Below are positions 1-6,907 of a DNA stretch of 9,282 nucleotides, piece after piece. Where the stretch lies: positions 1 to 9,282 of the forward strand of contig DKVF01000035.1 in the NCBI GenBank assembly GCA_002491065.1, read 5' to 3'. Source of the DNA: Peptococcaceae bacterium UBA7185. GTDB taxonomy: Bacteria > Bacillota > Peptococcia > Peptococcales > Peptococcaceae. How positions within the stretch are numbered: position 1 is the first letter of the stretch; each line of letters opens with the position of its first letter. Below the pieces are notes generated by a model. That model had not been told where the DNA came from, made no database searches, and was given only the letters and a program-made list of their open reading frames with translations. A program made the position numbers and the translations under genes.

Positions 1-53
1 CTATTTTGCGATTTTTATATAAATGTAATTTATTTACCTGACAATCAGCATTT

Positions 54-82
54 TTGCAAAAACAATCCAATTATGCTATAAT
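54..82 (+). promoter_or_regulatory. Sigma-A-type promoter of the 105-aa membrane protein gene
   Basis: The -35 element TTGCAA (54-59) is separated by 17 bases from a perfect TATAAT (77-82). A TG at 74-75 makes this an extended -10. Transcription would start near 89, giving an untranslated leader of about 50 bases before the ATG at 140. The -35 lies in a short palindrome, TTTTTGCAAAAA (51-62). Assignment is by consensus match only. Confidence 0.75.
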
Positions 83-139
83 GAATTTTAAATATTCTAA
101 CTTTCCCGCACATATCTTATTTTCAGGAGGACGCTTTTT

Positions 140-457
140 ATGAAAAAAATACAAAAAATCAGTTCGCGTGTTATCATCGTGCTGGCTATACTTTGGGCAG
201 TTGCTGTCGTAGCAGGATTATTCCCCTCTTTGGGCTGGAGTTATCTGGGCATCGGCTTTCTCAGTGCTTATATCGGCATCCAAAATATCATTCTGTTGGT
301 TTACGGCCAGCGCACTGGGGATATGCCGGAAAAAATTGCTTATCTCATCAAACGCCACGGAAATGATAAAGGCATGGTTCAATATGTACTGGTTAATATT
401 ATGCTCTATTTATTTATCGGTCTGATTGTCATGTACTGTGGTTGGACAATGCTGTAA
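140..457 (+). CDS. Small three-TM membrane protein of unknown function
   Basis: This 105-residue protein is not one I recognise. A short basic N-terminus (MKKIQKISSR) is followed by three hydrophobic segments at about residues 11-28, 33-55 and 80-101. Between the second and third lies a polar, basic loop (about 56-79) containing RTGDMPEKIAYLIKRHGNDK. By the positive-inside rule the N-terminus and this loop should be cytoplasmic. No catalytic or cofactor motif is visible. The start is well supported: an AGGAGG ribosome binding site at 125-130 lies 9 bases before the ATG, and a good promoter lies upstream. It is the only convincing plus-strand gene here and stands alone, converging on the HAD phosphatase gene with a shared terminator between them. 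That it is a real gene is fairly sure; its role is unknown. Confidence 0.8.
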   Translation: MKKIQKISSRVIIVLAILWAVAVVAGLFPSLGWSYLGIGFLSAYIGIQNIILLVYGQRTGDMPEKIAYLIKRHGNDKGMVQYVLVNIMLYLFIGLIVMYCGWTML

Positions 458-468
458 GGCCAATAGAA

Positions 469-503
469 AAGAACGTCTTCCCTATATTTGAGAAGGCGTC
501 CTT
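469..503. terminator. Bidirectional rho-independent terminator between convergent genes
   Basis: Arms at 469-480 (AAGAACGTCTTC) and 492-503 (GAAGGCGTCCTT) pair over 12 positions with one G-T wobble and one A-C mismatch, around an 11-base loop. T-rich sequence follows on the plus strand (502-506), and T-rich sequence also follows on the minus strand. It lies between the 3' end of the 105-aa gene and the 3' end of the HAD gene, so it probably serves both. Confidence 0.7.
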
Positions 504-548
504 TTTACTTTGACGGTATGGTTTTTCCTGCTTTACCAATCGAAAAAA

Positions 549-1250
549 TCACAACCCGCGCACTAATTCCAGCAAATCCTTTCTGCTCCCTTTTCTTCCT
601 CTGTAATCCTGCACCGCTTCGGCAGAATCCTCATTGAGGATCAGATAAAACTCCATACCTAATTCCTGCGCCGCACCATCATCTCTGATGCTGTTTCCCA
701 CCATCAGACATTCCTGCGGTTCCAGGCGGAAGCGTTTGCATATCTCCTGGTAAAACCGTACATTAGGTTTTGCGCTGCTGTAGTTTTCAAAGCTGGTAAT
801 CTCCAGCCAATTTACATCACCGGTACCGCTCCACAATACTCTCTGCTGATTGGCAATCTGCGGCACCAAAGGATTAGTCGCCACAATCAGCTGATACCCT
901 TTTGCTTCCAACAAATGTACTAATTCTTTCATATTCTCGTCAGGCACATAATCATTACCGATACGAGCATAGTCTGTCCTGTAAAACTCAAAAAACAAGG
1001 GCTCCAATTCTGCCCGTTTATAACCGCATGCCTGCTCAAAAGCTTGCCAATAGACAAGTTCATTGGTTTGTTTGCCATCATTTTTCTTCATGGATTCTAT
1101 CCCACAGCCCACGGCAGTTACAATTACTTTCCCCTTGCCCGGAAACTTCTTTTCAAAAAAATCATTCATTCGCTTCAAGGTTTCCTTTTCAAAAGCATGT
1201 TCTCCCATATTCAATAGTGTGCCGTCCATATCAAATAAGATTGTTTTCAT
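549..1250 (-). CDS. HAD-superfamily hydrolase (phosphatase-like)
   Basis: A 233-residue haloacid dehalogenase-family protein, predicted to be a cytoplasmic, Mg-dependent phosphomonoesterase. All four HAD motifs are visible: motif I DMDGTLLN with nucleophile Asp7 and general acid/base Asp9; motif II LIVATNP with Thr125; motif III SSAKPN with Lys161; and motif IV VGNSIRDD with acidic pair Asp190/Asp191. Residues about 15-95 form a helical insert between motifs I and II, as in cap type C1 enzymes such as phosphoglycolate phosphatases and beta-phosphoglucomutases. The substrate cannot be read from sequence. The ATG is preceded by a modest AGGA site about 10 bases upstream. The gene has its own putative promoter (1303-1331) and ends at a terminator shared with the convergent 105-aa gene. 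The neighbours do not suggest a pathway. Confidence 0.88.
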   Translation of the reverse strand: MKTILFDMDGTLLNMGEHAFEKETLKRMNDFFEKKFPGKGKVIVTAVGCGIESMKKNDGKQTNELVYWQAFEQACGYKRAELEPLFFEFYRTDYARIGNDYVPDENMKELVHLLEAKGYQLIVATNPLVPQIANQQRVLWSGTGDVNWLEITSFENYSSAKPNVRFYQEICKRFRLEPQECLMVGNSIRDDGAAQELGMEFYLILNEDSAEAVQDYRGRKGSRKDLLELVRGL

Positions 1251-1302
1251 GTTTGTCGCATCCTGTTTGTCAAAATTTATTTGTGCGTTTCAGCATATAC
1301 TA

Positions 1303-1331
1303 ATTATACTCTAAAGACTTTCTTTCTGCAA
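1303..1331 (-). promoter_or_regulatory. Promoter of the HAD hydrolase gene
   Basis: Read on the minus strand, TTGCAG (1331-1326) is followed after 17 bases by a perfect TATAAT (1308-1303), about 50 bases upstream of the HAD start codon. The -35 matches consensus at only three positions, so this rests mainly on the -10 and the spacing. A TTGACA closer to the gene (minus strand, near 1276) has no usable -10 before the start codon. Confidence 0.55.
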
Positions 1332-1355
1332 ACGTCGATCGCGAAAATTGCTCTG

Positions 1356-1407
1356 AAAAAAAGAACGGTAAGATGAAGCTGCGAATCGCAGCTTCATCTT
1401 ACCGTTC
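1356..1407 (-). terminator. Strong rho-independent terminator overlapping the permease-like gene's stop codon
   Basis: A perfect 21-bp inverted repeat (arms 1363-1383 and 1387-1407) closes a 3-base loop. On the minus strand it is followed by seven T residues (complement of 1356-1362). The stop codon of the permease-like gene (1399-1401) and its last two residues are inside the upstream arm. There is no T run on the plus-strand side, so it acts for minus-strand transcription. Confidence 0.93.
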
Positions 1408-2007
1408 AAGTTGTTTCTGCACAGTGCCGTTCATTTTCACAAACATTAACGCCGTAAAGGGTACCATGATAAGTAGCAGATAAAATCCCCACTGCTCTGT
1501 CAAAACAAAACTAGAACCCATCACAGTAAGCGCCTTCTTGGCAAAAAACATAAAGCCGATTTCTGTAATGGACAAAATAGAGCCAATCATAAAACGCTGC
1601 GTCAGATTCAACGCATAGGTCAACGGTACAAGTATGCTGATAAATACCAGATTGCACAGGAATACCAGCAGAAAGGTTTCCCGTAAAAATGCATTCCCCA
1701 CATACCCTTCATAGCATATACTCCCCAAAGTTGTAATCGCCTTTAAATAAAGCAAACCTAAAATCATTAAGATATAACTCATAATATATCGACTGAACAG
1801 TTCCTGTTCTTCCGACACATCCGCTGCAAAACAGGTGACATTTTTTGTCTGGGAGAAAAATGGCAGAAAAGCCATGCATAGTCCTGTAAGCATAACAGCA
1901 TTGCCCGATAAAAAGGTACGAATTGTAATCAAGCTTGCCATGATACATACCATAGGATTGAGCCGCAGATTTAAAAATTGTCCAATCACCAAATGCACCA
2001 TTTTCAT
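1399..2007 (-). CDS. Multi-pass membrane protein, ABC-2 permease-like (tentative)
   Basis: A 202-residue integral membrane protein with about five or six hydrophobic segments (roughly residues 15-31, 34-49, 73-92, 110-130, 136-156 and 170-190) and a basic C-terminal tail. The layout resembles small ABC-2-type transporter permeases: an amphipathic N-terminus, paired TMs, a polar loop (SEEQELFSRYIMSYIL) and a long run of TMs. The family match is only a resemblance, and no ATPase partner is encoded in this window, so it could be another kind of membrane protein. The open frame extends upstream to 2106, but that would place the preceding terminator and promoter inside the coding region. The ATG at 2007 has a strong AGAGGTGAG site just upstream and is the better start. 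The gene is transcribed alone, between an exact-consensus promoter and a very strong terminator. Confidence 0.72.
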   Translation of the reverse strand: MKMVHLVIGQFLNLRLNPMVCIMASLITIRTFLSGNAVMLTGLCMAFLPFFSQTKNVTCFAADVSEEQELFSRYIMSYILMILGLLYLKAITTLGSICYEGYVGNAFLRETFLLVFLCNLVFISILVPLTYALNLTQRFMIGSILSITEIGFMFFAKKALTVMGSSFVLTEQWGFYLLLIMVPFTALMFVKMNGTVQKQLER

Positions 2008-2038
2008 AAAACTCACCTCTTTCTTGTTTATATCTGTT

Positions 2039-2067
2039 ATTATATATAATATGCACAGCGATGTCAA
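2039..2067 (-). promoter_or_regulatory. Exact-consensus sigma-A promoter of the permease-like gene
   Basis: On the minus strand, TTGACA (2067-2062), a 17-base spacer and TATAAT (2044-2039) match the vegetative consensus at all twelve positions. The start would fall near 2032, giving a leader of about 25 bases that contains the AGAGGTGAG ribosome binding site. It lies between the terminator of the upstream gene set and the permease-like coding region. Confidence 0.88.
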
Positions 2068-2076
2068 TAGAAACTT

Positions 2077-2118
2077 AAAAAAAGTTGAAGCGGCACGAAA
2101 AACCACTTCAACTTTTTT
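2077..2118 (-). terminator. Terminator of the aroK-to-flotillin gene set
   Basis: Arms 2084-2093 (GTTGAAGCGG) and 2103-2112 (CCACTTCAAC) pair with one mismatch around a 9-base loop. They are flanked by A7 on one side and T6 on the other, so the hairpin is U-tailed in both directions. It lies about 45 bases past the stop codon of the 221-aa gene and closes the minus-strand unit. No plus-strand gene ends here. Confidence 0.85.
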
Positions 2119-2157
2119 ATCTTAATAAGTCTCTACACAAATCATTTGTTCAGCTGT

Positions 2158-2823
2158 TCAGCGATGAAAGCGGGGTGCTCTATTTTGGTAAGCTTTTGGT
2201 TTTCCCAAAATTTCTGACCAAATCATACCTTGTATCAAACTAGCTTCATCGGTTTTTACAATGGCAGCCTTTTGCTGCATATCTTTTTGTTTCTGGCCGC
2301 TATATTTAATATTGGGATTAAGCTCAATCCGGTGTTCACAAGCTATGTCATTTTCATAAGCATTTTTTAGAGGTTTTACACTGGCAGCTACCTTTGTGTG
2401 TTCTTCCCTTTGCTCTCGATCCGGCCGCTGTTCCATTAGAGTCTGCTTCGTCGGTTGGGATGATGCTCCAGCTTGTGACACAGCCTTTTCACCTTTTCCG
2501 GTATGTTTTTTTGCTGGCGAAACCGTTTTTGCCTTTGCTGCTGATTTTGCCTTTTTAGGATTCTCTTTTCCTTCAGAAGCAAGCTGCTTGTCGGCCTCTT
2601 CTATAAAATCCATCAAATTGCTCAAAATACTGCCGCTTGTTTGCACCTTTTTTGTACTTGGATTTGCACTGCCAGCCAGAGTATTTCCCTTATCCTTATG
2701 CGTAACCGGCGGCTGTTTTCCGCTTTTTTGTCGCTGTGCTTTTTGTTCTTTTGCTTTATTGCTCTTCCGCACACTGTCGTATACGGTAATCGCAATAAAA
2801 ATTATTACCCCCAGCCATTCCAT
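2158..2823 (-). CDS. Membrane-anchored, Lys-rich protein of unknown function, downstream of floA
   Basis: A 221-residue protein with one N-terminal membrane segment (about residues 3-16, MEWLGVIIFIAITVYDSVRK), immediately followed by many basic residues. This predicts an N-out anchor with the rest in the cytoplasm. Residues about 20-155 are low-complexity and rich in Lys, Gln, Ala, Ser and Pro, probably disordered, with a short possible helix at 66-83. The C-terminus (about 190-211) returns to an ordered-looking amphipathic helix, LIQGMIWSEILGKPKA, which looks like the functional module. I do not recognise a named family. The start is supported by an AGGTGAT site overlapping the floA stop codon. 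Only 10 bases separate it from floA, so the two are probably translationally coupled. The position suggests a flotillin-associated role, but this is inference. Confidence 0.78.
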   Translation of the reverse strand: MEWLGVIIFIAITVYDSVRKSNKAKEQKAQRQKSGKQPPVTHKDKGNTLAGSANPSTKKVQTSGSILSNLMDFIEEADKQLASEGKENPKKAKSAAKAKTVSPAKKHTGKGEKAVSQAGASSQPTKQTLMEQRPDREQREEHTKVAASVKPLKNAYENDIACEHRIELNPNIKYSGQKQKDMQQKAAIVKTDEASLIQGMIWSEILGKPKAYQNRAPRFHR

Positions 2824-2833
2824 AGGCCATCAC

Positions 2834-3808
2834 CTATTCTTTATCTGCTGTCGGATTCGTTGCCGAGGCAATGTGATCCCGCATCGTAGTATCTGCCTGC
2901 ACGTTTAATAGATTGTAATAATCCATCACGCCCATATTTCCGTTACGCAGCGCTTCTGCCATGGCAATCGGCACTTCTGCCTCTGCTTCCACAACGCGCG
3001 CTCTCATTTCCTGCACCCGTGCTTTCATTTCCTGTTCCTGGGCAACTGCCATCGCACGCCGTTCTTCTGCTTTTGCCTGTGCAATATTTTTGTCAGCCTC
3101 TGCCTGGTCAATCTGTAATTCTGCACCAATATTCTTTCCTACGTCCACATCTGCAATATCAATGGAAAGGATTTCAAAAGCGGTTCCCGAATCCAGTCCT
3201 TTCGCCAAAACAGTTTTTGAGATATTATCTGGATTTTCCAATACATCTTTATGGCTTTCCGCACTGCCGACAGTACTTACAATCCCTTCGCCGACACGGG
3301 CAATAATGGTTTCTTCCCCTGCGCCGCCCACCAAACGGTCAATATTGGCACGCACTGTTACACGGGCAATTGCTTTTACCTGAATCCCATTTTTGGCCAT
3401 CGCTGCAATCACCGGAGTTTCGATAACCTTCGGTGTAACTGAAACCATAACGGCCTCTTTCACATCACGACCTGCCAAGTCAATGGCTGCCGCTCTGGAA
3501 AAATTCAGCTCAATTCCGGCACGTTCTGCCGCAATCAACGCATCAATTACCTTATCTACATTCCCACCTGCCAGATAATGTGCTTCCAACTTGGAAGTAT
3601 CCATATCCAGCCCTGCTTTGATTGCCTTAATCAAAGGCATCACGATTTTCTGCGGCGGTACCCGTCTCAAACGCATACCTACTAAGTTGAACAAACCTAC
3701 CTTTACACCTGCTGCCAATGCTGAAATCCACAACCCGATGGGAACAAAGCGGAAAAACAGCATCAGCAAAATTAATACTAATAAAATTGTAATAACCAAT
3801 CCACCCAT
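2834..3808 (-). CDS. floA: Flotillin-like protein FloA
   Basis: A 324-residue SPFH-domain protein closely resembling Bacillus FloA (YqfA, about 331 residues), which scaffolds functional membrane microdomains affecting fluidity, secretion and signalling-protein assembly. A hydrophobic N-terminal hairpin (about residues 3-45) anchors it. The SPFH/PHB region follows (about 50-230, with KIVMPLIKAIKAGLDMD and ARVTVRANIDRLVGGAGEE). A long Ala/Glu/Lys-rich coiled coil (about 230-290) then contains the typical EAEAEVPIAMAEALRNGNMG. The C-terminus is short and polar. The start overlaps the nfeD stop by one base (TAATG), with an AAAGGAGG site inside the end of nfeD, so the pair is translationally coupled. 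Pairing with nfeD is the usual bacterial arrangement. All expected regions are present and nothing looks broken. Confidence 0.97.
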   Translation of the reverse strand: MGGLVITILLVLILLMLFFRFVPIGLWISALAAGVKVGLFNLVGMRLRRVPPQKIVMPLIKAIKAGLDMDTSKLEAHYLAGGNVDKVIDALIAAERAGIELNFSRAAAIDLAGRDVKEAVMVSVTPKVIETPVIAAMAKNGIQVKAIARVTVRANIDRLVGGAGEETIIARVGEGIVSTVGSAESHKDVLENPDNISKTVLAKGLDSGTAFEILSIDIADVDVGKNIGAELQIDQAEADKNIAQAKAEERRAMAVAQEQEMKARVQEMRARVVEAEAEVPIAMAEALRNGNMGVMDYYNLLNVQADTTMRDHIASATNPTADKE

Positions 3809-5127
3809 TACTCTTTTATCCTCCTTTTTTCAACTACCAGCCAAGTTCCGTCCTTTCGCGTCACTTGTACCGGTTCTCCTTTTTCAATATATTCACCCCG
3901 CGTTACAACATCAATCCGAGTACCATCTTCCAACTCCACGGTACCCGCCGGGCGCAACGTGGTAATTGCCACACCGTATTGCCCTACATAATCAGCCTGC
4001 TCCTGTCTGCCGGCTACATAACCTTCCTCTGTAGTCAGACGTTCCCGTACCATCAAACGCTCGAAGAAACGGCTCTTGCTGAAAAGCTTGAACAAAATCG
4101 GTGCACAAATCACCATCACTAAAAGTATAATCGCTAAATATTTTACTGCCGTAGCCATATCTGGCGTTGTCAGAAAAATACTGCCGACAATACAGCCTAT
4201 TCCGCCCAGTGCGAAAATGCCAAAGCCCGGAGTCAATATTTCAATAAAACATAGGATGAGCCCTGCCAAAAATAACAACAGTGCAAACCAGCTCGCCATA
4301 CCTGCTATCATATGTCCTCCAAAATATAAAGAAAGTAATACAACACCTGCTACTGCAAATACACCTATTCCCGGTGTGAAGACCTCACCAATCAGACACA
4401 AAACACCCAAGGACAACAAAAATGGTGCAACATTGGGATGGGTAATAATTCGTGTAAATCGCTCTGCGCCAGTCATTTCACTATAAAATAATTCAGCGTT
4501 TTCTCCATTCAGCCACTCAAGCAATTCCTCACGATCATTTACAAACACATCAGCCATTCCCAATTCAATTGCGCGCTGCGGCGTCAGTGTCAGCAATTTT
4601 CCTTTTTCAACAATGCCGACCAGTTCCATATCGCGGTCGACAAAAGCCTTTGCAATCTCAGGATCACGTCCTTTATCCTCTGCAATGGCAGCAAATTCTT
4701 CCCGCCACGGACCCAGATACTTTTCATCCGCTGTGGTCCCGTTAATGAGCATCTCAGCATCGCCCAGTGTACTTCCCGGCATCATGGCAATCTTATCGCA
4801 GCACAGCGCAATATAAGCGCCGGCTGATAATGCATGATCCTTTATCAGGGCTACCGTTTCCATATCGCTGTTGTATAGAATGCGCTTGATATCTTGCGCT
4901 GCATCCACTCTGCCCCCCGGCGTATCCAGCTCTAAAATCAGTATGTCGACCTGCTTTTCTTTCGCTGCTGCAACATTGCGCTCCAGATAGGACGCCAATC
5001 CTGATTCCACAGCATTATCTACTGTAATCACCATAATTTTTTGCGGCGGCGCATCAGCCCACGCCATTGGCACCATTCCCAATATACAATACAAAAACAG
5101 AATAATTCCTGAAACTATTTTTTTCAT
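3808..5127 (-). CDS. nfeD: Long-form NfeD protein with ClpP-class serine protease domain
   Basis: A 439-residue membrane protein of the NfeD 'long' class, comparable to Pyrococcus 1510-N/C type proteins. A signal peptide (about residues 1-25, ending AWADA) leads to an extracytoplasmic ClpP/SppA-like protease domain (about 30-215). LELDTPGGRVDAA and ALSAGAYIAL give nucleophile Ser101; the partner lysine is probably Lys136, assigned by position only. About five membrane segments follow (roughly 233-350), then a C-terminal NfeD OB-fold of beta strands (about 370-437). Family members cleave hydrophobic regions of membrane partners such as stomatins, and FloA is encoded immediately downstream with a one-base overlap. 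A strong GAGGAGGTGAG site precedes the ATG. The 65-base gap from the upstream gene holds no convincing terminator or promoter, so read-through from the thi genes is likely. Confidence 0.94.
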   Translation of the reverse strand: MKKIVSGIILFLYCILGMVPMAWADAPPQKIMVITVDNAVESGLASYLERNVAAAKEKQVDILILELDTPGGRVDAAQDIKRILYNSDMETVALIKDHALSAGAYIALCCDKIAMMPGSTLGDAEMLINGTTADEKYLGPWREEFAAIAEDKGRDPEIAKAFVDRDMELVGIVEKGKLLTLTPQRAIELGMADVFVNDREELLEWLNGENAELFYSEMTGAERFTRIITHPNVAPFLLSLGVLCLIGEVFTPGIGVFAVAGVVLLSLYFGGHMIAGMASWFALLLFLAGLILCFIEILTPGFGIFALGGIGCIVGSIFLTTPDMATAVKYLAIILLVMVICAPILFKLFSKSRFFERLMVRERLTTEEGYVAGRQEQADYVGQYGVAITTLRPAGTVELEDGTRIDVVTRGEYIEKGEPVQVTRKDGTWLVVEKRRIKE

Positions 5128-5192
5128 CTCGCCTCACCTCCTCAAAGTCCCTTTTAGAGACCAATTGCTGGCCCATGTCTCCTAAGTGAATG

Positions 5193-6881
5193 TCAAACCT
5201 CTGTGGAAAATTGACACTGGGTAAAAAAACGCCGTCCCGCACTGTCAAAAATCCAGCTGAAAGCTCCTCCGTATTTCTGCGTGATTCGCTTAATTTGCTC
5301 GATTCCTTTCCCATGCAGCTCAGGATCTGCTTTCTGCGTGCAAAGATGGCCATTTTGCACACATGGAACCCTCTCACAGCTATTTTCCATACGTAAAAGA
5401 ACAAATCCTGCCTCGTTCTGTAGAATATCTAAATATAAATAGGCTTCCTCTTGACACGCAGAATGTTCTATCCCATTATCCAGCAAATTGCCAATCATAA
5501 TGCACAAATCATAATCGCTGATAAAATCCAATAGATGTTCATCGCCGCTGAATTGAAAATCCATTTGCTTTGCCTCTGCTAATGCCGCTTTTTGATTTAA
5601 TAAGCTGTTCAATACAATGCGCTGGCTGTATTGTTTGGTCTCACTGACTGGCAAGGCCGACTGCAACTCTCGCAAATAGCTTCTGGCCTGCTCTACATTT
5701 CCACATTCCAACAAACCAGACAAGCAAACAAAATGATTCTGCAAATCATGACGATAAACGCGCTGCGCTTCCTCCTGCCGCTCCAGGCGAGCCTGCTGTT
5801 CTTCCAGCAGCATCTCATAGTTTCGCTGTCCTTGGCTGTCCGATGCACTTTCAACCTGCCAATTGGTTTCATTTTGCTTGTCAAAATGATTGTATCCTTT
5901 TTGCTGCACTATCTGCCATTTCCCATTTTGCTGTAGATAAACGCCCTTGCCGTCATGCACTGTACCAATAAAGAAAAGGTGCTTTCCTGTCAGGATCTCA
6001 TATTGCTGTTTAATTTCTGCAGCTTTCTCTGCTGCTATAGTGCCCACCAACTGATAATCCTCACCGCCGGTCATTGCCCACTGCAATCCATCTGCTCCGA
6101 CTTGCTCTGCCAAATGTCGGCAATCTTCATCCACAGGAATTTTCTCCGTTTGCAGTCTCAACGCTACATCACTTGCCTTTGCAATTTCTCCGCATTCGGA
6201 AAGCAGACCATCGCTGATGTCATTCAAGGCATGCAACGCCTCTCCAGCCAAATTATTCAACACGCCAATTTCTTCACAGCAAGGCTCTGGCTTACAGTGA
6301 CACTGTAACAAATGGGTTGTATCCAGCTGCGAAAAAACCTGATCCTCATGCAAAATCATTTCCAGACCTGCGCGACTGCCGCCTAAGGTGCCTGTCACAA
6401 AAACGATATCCCCCGGCTGCGCATCTTTACGCAAATGAAGCTGATTTTGTGCTACCTTTCCCAACACCGTCACATTGATGGTCAACTTATCCGCAGAAGT
6501 AGTGTCCCCACCAATGATATTGACGCGATATCTTTTGCAGATATCCTCCACACCTCGATAAAATTCCTGCCATTCCTCTACTGTATAATCCGCTGGCAAC
6601 GCCATAGAGAGCAAAATGTGCACTGGTTTTCCGCCCATCGCTGCCACATCGCTGAGGTTAACCGCCACAGACTTATAGCCCAAATGATACGGAGAAATTC
6701 GCCCGCGAATAAAATGTACATCTTCTACCAGCAAATCGCAACTGACCAACTGATAGAAAGTATCATCTAAAGGCAGTACTGCGCAATCATCACCGATTCC
6801 TAAAATGAGTTGTTCCGGCGCAAATGCAGGAATCTGAATTAAATCAATCAAGCCAAATTCTCCTAGCGAATCTAGTTTCAC
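5193..6881 (-). CDS. thiL: ThiL fused to a SpoB/AgrC-type histidine kinase core
   Basis: One 562-residue frame carries two proteins' worth of domains. Residues about 1-333 are ThiL, which phosphorylates thiamine monophosphate to thiamine diphosphate with ATP: GIGDD 28-32, ED 53-54, LSDVAAMGG 76-84, GGDTT 124-128, VTGTLGGSRAGL 162-173, NDISDGL 220-226, TGGEDYQLV 271-279. After a polar, probably coiled-coil linker (about 349-376) come a kinase dimerisation helix with RHDLQNH (377-383, phosphoacceptor candidate His378) and a GHKL ATPase domain with NLLDN (465-469) and HGKG (523-526). No membrane segment is present. The GTG at 6881 is the preferred start because it gives the typical MKLDSLGEFGLID opening; a TTG at 6902 is also in frame. 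Cys194, 196, 201 and 202 cluster in the ThiL half. thiD lies just upstream and nfeD downstream. No internal ribosome site of note precedes the kinase half. Both domain calls are strong; what the fusion does is inference. Confidence 0.93.
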   Translation of the reverse strand: MKLDSLGEFGLIDLIQIPAFAPEQLILGIGDDCAVLPLDDTFYQLVSCDLLVEDVHFIRGRISPYHLGYKSVAVNLSDVAAMGGKPVHILLSMALPADYTVEEWQEFYRGVEDICKRYRVNIIGGDTTSADKLTINVTVLGKVAQNQLHLRKDAQPGDIVFVTGTLGGSRAGLEMILHEDQVFSQLDTTHLLQCHCKPEPCCEEIGVLNNLAGEALHALNDISDGLLSECGEIAKASDVALRLQTEKIPVDEDCRHLAEQVGADGLQWAMTGGEDYQLVGTIAAEKAAEIKQQYEILTGKHLFFIGTVHDGKGVYLQQNGKWQIVQQKGYNHFDKQNETNWQVESASDSQGQRNYEMLLEEQQARLERQEEAQRVYRHDLQNHFVCLSGLLECGNVEQARSYLRELQSALPVSETKQYSQRIVLNSLLNQKAALAEAKQMDFQFSGDEHLLDFISDYDLCIMIGNLLDNGIEHSACQEEAYLYLDILQNEAGFVLLRMENSCERVPCVQNGHLCTQKADPELHGKGIEQIKRITQKYGGAFSWIFDSAGRRFFTQCQFSTEV

Positions 6882-6907
6882 GGCTGTACCTTCTCTCCTC
6901 AATTTTT

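Noticed and set aside
2008..2106. N-terminal extension of the permease-like protein to the in-frame start at 2106
   Set aside because: It would contain the perfect promoter and part of the upstream terminator, and the ATG at 2007 has a strong ribosome binding site.
2961..3578. Long plus-strand ORFs opposite floA
   Set aside because: They are antisense shadows of the Ala-rich coiled coil and SPFH coding sequence, with no ribosome sites and low-complexity translations.
5054..5166. Possible small ORF beginning MGQQLVSKRDFEEVRRDEK, in another frame across the nfeD start (minus strand)
   Set aside because: AGGAG lies only two bases before its ATG, most of it overlaps the nfeD signal peptide coding region, and nfeD has a far better ribosome site and family match.
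5128..5192. TTGACA between the thiL fusion and nfeD as an nfeD promoter
   Set aside because: No acceptable -10 lies 16-18 bases downstream (GGCCAG at 17), and the only hairpin there is a 5-bp stem without a T run.
5693..5884. Separate start for the kinase half (ATG near 5884, or in-frame Met at 5813)
   Set aside because: The ATG near 5884 is in the wrong frame for the kinase. The in-frame Met at 5813 has no ribosome site at a normal distance, so a true fusion product is more likely than internal initiation.
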